64,000 bases of DNA from JAJDXW01 sp965243335. GTDB lineage: Bacteria > Pseudomonadota > Gammaproteobacteria > HK1. Where the stretch lies: positions 1,860,001 through 1,924,000 of the forward strand of contig OZ251545.1 in NCBI GenBank assembly GCA_965243335.1, written 5' to 3'. The position numbers were made by a program, and so were the translations under genes. Below are positions 58,174 through 64,000 of the stretch, in pieces; positions within the stretch are counted from its first letter, which is position 1; each line of letters starts with the position of its first letter. The notes beneath the pieces were generated by a model. The model saw only the letters and a program-made list of their open reading frames with translations, did no database searches and was not told the DNA's origin.

Positions 58174-61157
58174 CAGCCGGTTCCTTCCGTGCCGGCAGCG
58201 AACAGATCCGGTTGCATCTCAAGCGGAGCTGCGACCCTCCGCTCGTCTTTGGCCGGCTTCTCATCCGGCTGCCGCGGCGGCGTCTTGTCGAGTGCCCTCG
58301 ACGCCCGCTGATCGGCTGCCCGCAACAGCGCCTCCCACCATGCCAGACCCCATGGCCCCCACTCGCGCTGCAATCGGGCAAAGCGCAACGCGGCCCCGCG
58401 CGCGCGGCGCGCCGCCGCGGTCGGCGGCAGGGCGTCGCAGCCCTCGATGCCGATCACGGGTCGCGCCCGGCCGTGATGGGCTGCGATGAGATGCAACGCG
58501 AGATCGAAGCGCGGGTCTGCGCGGTCCAGGCCGTCGAGGCCGGTATCTTCCGCGTCGAGCATCGACTGGAGTTCGTGCCGATAGCCGTTCAGTATCTGCC
58601 GGTTGAGGGGGCCCGGCGTCTTCGCGTAGGGACCGCCTTCGAGTGGTGCGTTGAAGGCTCGTTGCCAGCGGGAGGCCTTCTTGCCGTCGTCGTGATGAAG
58701 GGCGGCGGCCCGGAGCATCTTTCGGTCGTCCTTCGGGAGACCGAGGGCGGCCGCAATCCGTACTGCCTCGCACGCAACCTGGGATTGATGTTCGTCCAGA
58801 CCCTGCCGGACCGGCGCCATGGAGCGCGACTCTTCATCGGTCGCGGTTCCCCGCTTCTCGACGAGCAGCCAGGAAAGGACGGACTCCCCGCCCGAGGATT
58901 CCCGCAGGGGCAGGGCCAGGGTCTCCTGCCACGGGTCCGGAGGGTGTCCGGGGGCCATGCGCTCCTCCATCAGGCGGGCGCGGGCGGCGTCACCGAGGGC
59001 GCGAACTCGTATCGGGGGCAAGCTGCCGTGGTCTTGGTCGGCCTCGCTCCGATCCGCCTCCTCCCACGCCCGAGGGCTCCCCCAATTGTCCTCGATCGTC
59101 GAAGCAGGAGCGTCGCAGGCAGGGTCCAGCAATCCATCCTTGAGGCCTTTCAGCCGGGCGTCCACGATCAGTCTTCGTCCGGCGAGTCTCCGGTTCAGCT
59201 CTTCGGCTTTCGATTCGTTGACGTCCGTGAGGCTGAGCGTGCCTCCAAACTTGCCGTTCCCTTCGAGCAGGAAGGAGATCGGGGACTCGGGGTTCAGGGG
59301 CGGGAGGAGGGCGCTGCCTTCGGCGTCGGCGATGGAAGCCTCGCCGTTCTCTCCCGCCTCGCTGTCGTTCGGGCTGCTTTGCTCCGACGTTCCTTTTGCA
59401 AGCAGGTCCAGACGCTTGCGGGCGCGCTTCTTCAGCCATTCCGCGACCTGCCAGGTCTCGGTTTCGAGCATCTCCGCGCCTTGCGGCGCCGCCGCCTCGA
59501 AGAACTCCTCGATCTCGCTGTTTCTCCGCACCTCGATTCGAATGCCGGGGCCGGTTCCCTCGAACCGTACCGGCAGGAAGCGGCGCCAGACCACCGTCGT
59601 CTGCGGCGGATCGTCCTCCACCCAGCCCCGCAGCCAAGGCCCAACCTCCGGGCGCCCGGTGTGCTCTGCGAGCGACGTCATCGCCCAGGCATCGATCAGG
59701 GGCCGGGTCAGGGCCGGGTAGAGCGGAGCGGGTGTGGAAGCCTCGCCGATCCGCTTCTGCCGTTCCGGGTCATCTCCGAGGCCGGCAAGAGCGGCGGGGC
59801 CGGCCTGATGGCCGCCCGTCCCGGGCTGTGGCAGAACCTCCAGCAACTGCCGCACGGCCGCATGACGGGAGATAGCGGCCTCACCTGCTTCCCTCTTGTC
59901 GGGCGGTTCCTGATCGATCACCAGGACCCGGGCCGCCCCCGCGCCGCGTCGGTTCACCCGCCCGAGCCGCTGCACCATGCGTTCCCAGGCCACCAGATCG
60001 CAGACCATGTGGTCGGCGTCGAGATCGACCCCCACCTCACCGGCCGAGGTCGCCACCAGGAAAACCGGCGCCTTCGGAGCCGAATCGCCGCCGGCGATCA
60101 GGCCATGCTCCTCCAGTTGCCAAGCCGCCTGCTCCCGCTCGTACACGCGCCGGCCGCCGACGAACAGAATCACCACGGCCTCAAGAGCTTCCTTCCGTGC
60201 CCGCTTTCGGAGGGTATCCGCGACCTTCTCCGCCACCTTCCGACGGTTGCAGTAGACCAGGATGCGAAGCGGCCGGGACGCCGCGTCGCCCTCTTTCCGC
60301 ATGAGGTCCCAAGCCCGTTCGGTCAGCACGTCCTCCAAACGCGCGTCCCTGTCGAGGTCTTCGATGGTGAGCGTCTTCGACGCTTCGAGTCGTGCCCGGA
60401 CGATCCCGTTCGCCCGATCATCGTCGTCGAGGGTGAACGAGGGCTCCGCTCCCGAGGCGTCGCCCAGGGTTGCCGACAGCGGCAGCATCCGGAGGGGCGG
60501 CGGGCGCTTCGGAGCTGCCCGCGTTCCGGCGAAACGACCTCGCGGCCGCCCGGCATGGCTCGCCTCCGGCGCACACTGCTCTGTTTCGATGGCGCGCAGC
60601 AACCGTTCGAAGGGGCGGGAGAGATGCGCCTCGTCCAGCATCACGAGGGTGTCGCAGCCCATCAGGCCCGCCGCGTAGGGCCGCATCCGCCGGGAGACGC
60701 CGTAGCCCTCGAACAGCAGGCGGGAGCCGATCATGTCCACCGTGCCGATGATGATCGCCGGGGCGGCCGGATCTTCGAGCCATTCGCGATTATCGACGTG
60801 CTTGCCGCGCAGGGTGGAGATCGCGAGGGGGCGGTCACCGATCTTCAGCCCCTGCCGCACCGGCTCGAGCTCTCGGCCGCCCAGCCTCTTGCGGATGGTT
60901 TCGGCGAAGTCGGTGGCCTGATCGACCACCGCTCGACGGTCGACGACGTAGACCAGGCGGCGGGGAAGCCCTGCTCCCGCGGCCCGCGCCAGCAGCCAGA
61001 GCGCCATGACCGAGGTCTTGCCGAGGCCGGTCGGGAGGTCCACTGCTCGCGGCAGATCGCCAGCGGAAAGCTGTTTGAACAGCCGAGCCTGCCAAGGGAA
61101 GGGCTCATGATCCGTCAGCGCCCTGAAGGTTTCGGCAAAATCAAACGCTTCCGACAC
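58173..61157 (-). CDS. cas3: Cas3 helicase-nuclease with C-terminal HD domain (type I-G)
   Basis: A 994-residue Cas3. Helicase motifs come first: Walker A in VDLPTGLGKTSVMALWLL, DEAH in LVMLDEAHLSRPF, SAT in LPLSATLGDASG and motif VI QRLGRVNRRG. The HD nuclease follows at the C-terminus (AALHHDDGKKASRWQ, LHLIAAHHGRARP), the reverse of the usual order and characteristic of type I-G. It unwinds and degrades target DNA. It heads the cas operon, 119 bp downstream of hicA on the same strand. Confidence 0.93.
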   Translation of the reverse strand: MSEAFDFAETFRALTDHEPFPWQARLFKQLSAGDLPRAVDLPTGLGKTSVMALWLLARAAGAGLPRRLVYVVDRRAVVDQATDFAETIRKRLGGRELEPVRQGLKIGDRPLAISTLRGKHVDNREWLEDPAAPAIIIGTVDMIGSRLLFEGYGVSRRMRPYAAGLMGCDTLVMLDEAHLSRPFERLLRAIETEQCAPEASHAGRPRGRFAGTRAAPKRPPPLRMLPLSATLGDASGAEPSFTLDDDDRANGIVRARLEASKTLTIEDLDRDARLEDVLTERAWDLMRKEGDAASRPLRILVYCNRRKVAEKVADTLRKRARKEALEAVVILFVGGRRVYEREQAAWQLEEHGLIAGGDSAPKAPVFLVATSAGEVGVDLDADHMVCDLVAWERMVQRLGRVNRRGAGAARVLVIDQEPPDKREAGEAAISRHAAVRQLLEVLPQPGTGGHQAGPAALAGLGDDPERQKRIGEASTPAPLYPALTRPLIDAWAMTSLAEHTGRPEVGPWLRGWVEDDPPQTTVVWRRFLPVRFEGTGPGIRIEVRRNSEIEEFFEAAAPQGAEMLETETWQVAEWLKKRARKRLDLLAKGTSEQSSPNDSEAGENGEASIADAEGSALLPPLNPESPISFLLEGNGKFGGTLSLTDVNESKAEELNRRLAGRRLIVDARLKGLKDGLLDPACDAPASTIEDNWGSPRAWEEADRSEADQDHGSLPPIRVRALGDAARARLMEERMAPGHPPDPWQETLALPLRESSGGESVLSWLLVEKRGTATDEESRSMAPVRQGLDEHQSQVACEAVRIAAALGLPKDDRKMLRAAALHHDDGKKASRWQRAFNAPLEGGPYAKTPGPLNRQILNGYRHELQSMLDAEDTGLDGLDRADPRFDLALHLIAAHHGRARPVIGIEGCDALPPTAAARRARGAALRFARLQREWGPWGLAWWEALLRAADQRASRALDKTPPRQPDEKPAKDERRVAAPLEMQPDLFAAGTEGTG

Positions 61158-61276
61158 GGCCTGATGCTCTCGTCAGCCGCCCCGGATGCGGGCTGCCCCA
61201 CTGCCTCCCGGGAGGCTCGGCCGCGAAGCAGATACCCGGGCTGGGGGACTCGTATCATGAAACATGCTCCGCACCA

Positions 61277-61504
61277 TCACGCGTTGGCGAGAGCGGACAG
61301 GAATTCTTCGCGAGACACCCCGGCTTGCCTCAATACGCCTGACAACGTTCCAGGCTTGAGTTCCCGATGATCGGGTACCACGCAAACGGATGGACCGCGG
61401 CGCATGACGATGTGGCTGCCTCGTTGCCGGGACACGGTGAATCCGAGTACTTCGAGAACGCGGCGTGCTCGCCGGCCGGAAACACGAGGCAGATCAGGCG
61501 GCAC
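61277..61504 (-). CDS. hicA: HicA-family mRNA interferase toxin
   Basis: A 75-residue dsRBD-like toxin. GTG 61504 overlaps the end of hicB by 11 bp. The catalytic His is in RQRGSHIVMRR (GSH motif) and the C-terminal part is RELKPGTLSGVLRQAGVSRE, typical for HicA. It cleaves mRNA when free of its antitoxin. Second in the hicB-hicA order; cas3 is the next gene on this strand. Confidence 0.92.
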   Translation of the reverse strand: MPPDLPRVSGRRARRVLEVLGFTVSRQRGSHIVMRRGPSVCVVPDHRELKPGTLSGVLRQAGVSREEFLSALANA

Positions 61505-61703
61505 GGGTGCGAACTTCGATCGTCGTCAACAGCGGCCTCCCGTACGACTCCATTGGCGACTCTTCCAGATAGAGCTCCGTCGCTTCCCGCAGGTTGGCCA
61601 GCGCCTCCTCGATGGCCTCGCCCTGGGTCGTCGTGCCGGTTTCGGGATTGATCGCCACGAAGCCGCCCTCCCGGGCGGGCACCAGCACTGCCGTAAGTTC
61701 CAT
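61494..61703 (-). CDS. hicB: HicB-family antitoxin
   Basis: A 69-residue HicB with the degenerate RNase H-like fold: MELTAVLVPAREGGFVAINPE, GTTTQGEAIEEALANLREATELYLEE. It is of the short type without a clear C-terminal DNA-binding domain, so autoregulation would need another contact. ATG 61703 begins MELTAVLV. The 61743-61956 interval upstream holds no gene. Confidence 0.9.
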   Translation of the reverse strand: MELTAVLVPAREGGFVAINPETGTTTQGEAIEEALANLREATELYLEESPMESYGRPLLTTIEVRTRAA

Positions 61704-61956
61704 CGTCTTTCCCGGTGATCGAGCTTGGGTAAAGGGTAACACCTGCGCCAGGTTCAGGGGCCGGGCGCGGCTGGTTGTCCCGGCGTGAATGCAGGCTGAA
61801 CGGCCCGATTCCGCGCCTCGGGGAGGGGGGCGGATATCCGCTCCCGCCGGTGGCCGGTGGGGCCTTCCGCTCGAAGGTCTGCCGAATCCGAACCCCGGAC
61901 GCTCGCGACAGGCGTTTGCCGGTGCCGGCGGGCGGGCGCCCAGGACGTCGGCGAGG

Positions 61957-62928
61957 TCAAGGCGCCGGGGCGGGCGGGGGATAGAGGTGGCAGGCGGCGC
62001 GGTGGCCGGGGGCGATGGCGGTCTCCGGGGGCGGGGCGGTGTCGCAGGCGCCGGGGATCCGCTTCGGGCAGCGGGGGTGGAAGCTGCATCCGGGCGGCAG
62101 GTCCACCGGGCTCGGGACGTCGCCGCCGAGCGGCAGGCGGCCCGCCGGCTGCTCCGCCTCCGGCCAGGGGACGGCGCTCAGCAGCGCTTCCGTATACGGA
62201 TGGCGCGGGGCGCTGAACACCGCCTCGGTCTCGCCTTCCTCCACGATGCGGCCGAGATACATCACCGCGACCCGCGTACAGAGGTAGCGGACCACCGCCA
62301 GGTTGTGCGAGATGAAGAGGAAGGTGAGCCCCATCTTCTCCTGCAGCGCCTTCAGGAACTCCAGGATCTGGGCCTGCACCGAGACGTCCAGCGCCGAGGT
62401 CGGCTCGTCCAGCACCAGCAGCGCAGGGTGGAGGGCGATCGCCCGCGCGATGCAGACCCGCTGCTTCTGCCCGCCAGAGAGCTCGTGCGGATAGCGGTAC
62501 AGGAACTGGCGCTGGAGGCCGACGGTCTCCATGAGCTCCGCGACCCGCCGCCGAAGCGCCTCGCCCCGCAGGCGGCCATGCAGGATGAGGGGCTCGGCCA
62601 CGCTCCGGAGCACCGTCATCCGGGGGTTGAGCGCCGAATGCGGGTCCTGGAACACCATCTGGGCCTTGCGGCGGAGCGGGCGCTGCCCGGCGCGGCCGAG
62701 GCGGGTCACGTCCTCGCCGTCCAGCAGCACCTGCCCGCCGGTCGCGTCCACCAGGCGGAGCGCGGCCTTGCCCACCGTGGACTTCCCGGAGCCCGACTCG
62801 CCGACCAGCCCGACCGCCTCGCCCTTCGCCACCGTGAGGCTGACCCCGTTCACCGCCCGCACGACGGTCCGGCCCCGGCCGCGCTTCGAGACGTCGAAGT
62901 GGACGTGGAGGTCACGAAGCTCCAGCAT
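61957..62928 (-). CDS. Peptide/nickel-type ABC transporter ATP-binding protein (DppF/OppF-like)
   Basis: A 323-residue ABC ATPase: Walker A GESGSGKST, signature LSGGQKQRV, Walker B LLVLDEPTSALD, plus the C-terminal oligopeptide-transporter extension HPYTEALLSAVP with CSFHPRCPKRIPGAC, a Cys cluster typical of OppF/DppF. It energises import of peptides, nickel or similar solutes. It overlaps the second ATPase gene by 17 bp. The permeases and the binding protein must lie beyond the window end. Confidence 0.92.
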   Translation of the reverse strand: MLELRDLHVHFDVSKRGRGRTVVRAVNGVSLTVAKGEAVGLVGESGSGKSTVGKAALRLVDATGGQVLLDGEDVTRLGRAGQRPLRRKAQMVFQDPHSALNPRMTVLRSVAEPLILHGRLRGEALRRRVAELMETVGLQRQFLYRYPHELSGGQKQRVCIARAIALHPALLVLDEPTSALDVSVQAQILEFLKALQEKMGLTFLFISHNLAVVRYLCTRVAVMYLGRIVEEGETEAVFSAPRHPYTEALLSAVPWPEAEQPAGRLPLGGDVPSPVDLPPGCSFHPRCPKRIPGACDTAPPPETAIAPGHRAACHLYPPPAPAP

Positions 62929-64000
62929 TGCCCGCCCCCCGCCTCCGGCCCGGACCCCTCTCCTGACCTCGCTCTCGGTCCCGCTCCCCAGCCGTCTCGG
63001 GAGCTTCGCGAATCGTGGCGCCGTCCTCGGCTCCGCCCTCCGACGGGCGCCGGTGACCCGCCGCCCGCGTCTCGGGTACTCCGTGGGCCGGGTCGTGGTC
63101 CTCGGTCCCCGTGCCTCGCGGCTCCGGTTCCGGGCCGCTCTCCGACCAGCCGCGATCGCTGCTTCCGGTGGCGGCCGGTTCCGCTTGGGCTTCGGTGATG
63201 CGCGGCGGCGAGCGCGACGCTACGGCTTCGACACCCGCTCCCGCTCCCCCTGCCGTCGTCGATCCGCCGCCATCGAGCAGGCAGGCCACGCGCTGCCCCG
63301 GCCCCCGCTCGCGGAGCGGCGCGCCTCCCGCGCAGGCCGGCATCACATGCGCGCAGCGGTGCTGGAAACGGCATCCGGGCGGCGGCTCGTACAGGTTGGG
63401 CAGCGTGCCCGGGATCCCGGCGAGCGCCGCCGCCCGCCGCCCCGGATGCGGGACCGCCCGCAACAGCCCGCGGGTGTACGGGTGTCCCGGCGCCGAGAAC
63501 AGCCGCGCGACCGCCGCGTCCTCCACCACCTGCCCGGCGTACATGACGATCACCCGCCGGCACAGGGTGGCGACGACCCCCAGATCGTGCGAGATCATGA
63601 TCACCGAGAGGTCCAGGTCCTCCATCAGCTCCGCGATGAGGTCGAGGATCTGGGCCTGGATGGTCACGTCGAGCGCCGTCGTCGGCTCGTCCGCGATCAG
63701 CAGCCGCGGGTTGCCGGAGAGCGCCTGCGCGATGAGCACCCGCTGGCGCATTCCCCCGGAGAGCTGGTGCGGGTAGGCGTCCATCTGGCGTTCCGGGTTC
63801 GGCAGGTGCACCCGCCGCAGAAGCTCGATCCCGTGCGCGCGCGCCTGCCGCCGCCCGAGCCGCCCCCCGCCACTGCCCCCTCCTGTAGCCGGACGGCCGC
63901 GCTGGTGCGCCAGGATCGCGTCCACGAGCTGCTGGCCCACCGTGAAGACCGGGTTCAGGTAGGTCATCGGGTCCTGGAAGATCATCGCGATCTCCACCCC
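62912..64000 (-). CDS. Peptide/nickel-type ABC transporter ATP-binding protein (DppD/OppD-like), 5' truncated by the window
   Basis: The frame is open to the window edge at 64000, so the Walker A part is missing. Visible are the Q-loop IFQDPMTYLNPVFTVGQQL, signature LSGGMRQRVLIAQAL, Walker B LLIADEPTTALDV, MISHDLGVV and the OppD-type GCRFQHRCAHVMPAC. After about 63275 a tail of some 120 residues rich in Gly, Glu, Arg and Pro follows, which the family does not normally have. It ends inside the next gene. Confidence 0.9.
   Translation of the reverse strand, partial: GVEIAMIFQDPMTYLNPVFTVGQQLVDAILAHQRGRPATGGGSGGGRLGRRQARAHGIELLRRVHLPNPERQMDAYPHQLSGGMRQRVLIAQALSGNPRLLIADEPTTALDVTIQAQILDLIAELMEDLDLSVIMISHDLGVVATLCRRVIVMYAGQVVEDAAVARLFSAPGHPYTRGLLRAVPHPGRRAAALAGIPGTLPNLYEPPPGCRFQHRCAHVMPACAGGAPLRERGPGQRVACLLDGGGSTTAGGAGAGVEAVASRSPPRITEAQAEPAATGSSDRGWSESGPEPEPRGTGTEDHDPAHGVPETRAAGHRRPSEGGAEDGATIREAPETAGERDRERGQERGPGRRRGAGNAGAS

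Noticed and set aside
57394..58311. Plus-strand open frame opposite csb3 and the end of cas3
   Set aside because: No domain; csb3 on the minus strand explains the sequence.
1..64000. tRNA or rRNA genes
   Set aside because: No cloverleaf ending in CCA-type acceptor or conserved rRNA motif was noticed by eye; a covariance-model scan was not possible.

Overview
The window is very GC-rich (by eye around 70 %), gene-dense DNA. System I cytochrome c maturation genes (ccmABCDEF, ccmHI), a narKKGHJI nitrate respiration cluster with a divergent FNR-type regulator, a CueR/CopA copper module and an outer-membrane autotransporter-type protease point to a Gram-negative proteobacterium. A facultatively anaerobic gammaproteobacterium is my best guess, an inference from gene content only. 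I saw no rRNA or tRNA genes.

Layout. 1-3330: a secreted trypsin-like protease whose C-terminal beta-barrel lies in the -1 frame, then a HipB-type regulator with two palindromic operators, a stub of hipA and two tiny membrane-protein ORFs. 3428-6756: a MetX-like hydrolase/acyltransferase, an unknown protein and an SDR oxidoreductase. 6877-8629: a DUF1508-type gene cut by an IS4-family element with a clean target duplication. 8798-19003 (minus strand): pgi, a PfkB sugar kinase, two paired acyl-CoA dehydrogenases, a GST, leuD, a DUF4143-type AAA ATPase flanked by decayed pieces of similar ATPases, leuC and a RidA protein.

19322-30169 is the nitrate unit: fnr-like regulator, a shared FNR box, two narK transporters and narGHJI. 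30494-39824 holds the ccm genes, split by a merR (cueR)/copA copper module that sits where ccmG would be expected. 39930-48543 carries thioesterases, a cyclophilin-like protein, a GST, a two-gene molybdopterin oxidoreductase in which the Fe-S subunit and the membrane anchor are fused, and an EamA transporter.

48637-61703 is the most dynamic region. It has two tandem Rpn/PD-(D/E)XK nuclease genes created by a 1.32 kb duplication, each with a strong internal ribosome binding site that could start a C-terminal product. Next comes a type I-G (I-U) CRISPR-Cas effector set (csb2, csb1, csb3, cas3) whose csb1 is cut by a second IS4-family element, then a HicBA toxin-antitoxin pair directly upstream of cas3 on the same strand. 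No cas1, cas2 or CRISPR array is visible. The window ends in a peptide/nickel-type ABC transporter (two ATPases, the second truncated by the window edge).

Working together: FNR-type control, nitrate transporters, nitrate reductase and cytochrome c maturation form an anaerobic respiration block; the acyl-CoA dehydrogenases, thioesterases and Mo-enzyme suggest CoA-thioester (possibly aromatic acid) catabolism. The repeated IS insertions, broken genes and toxin or defence-type genes mark 2.5-8.6 kb, 15.3-17.1 kb and 48.6-61.7 kb as unstable accessory segments.
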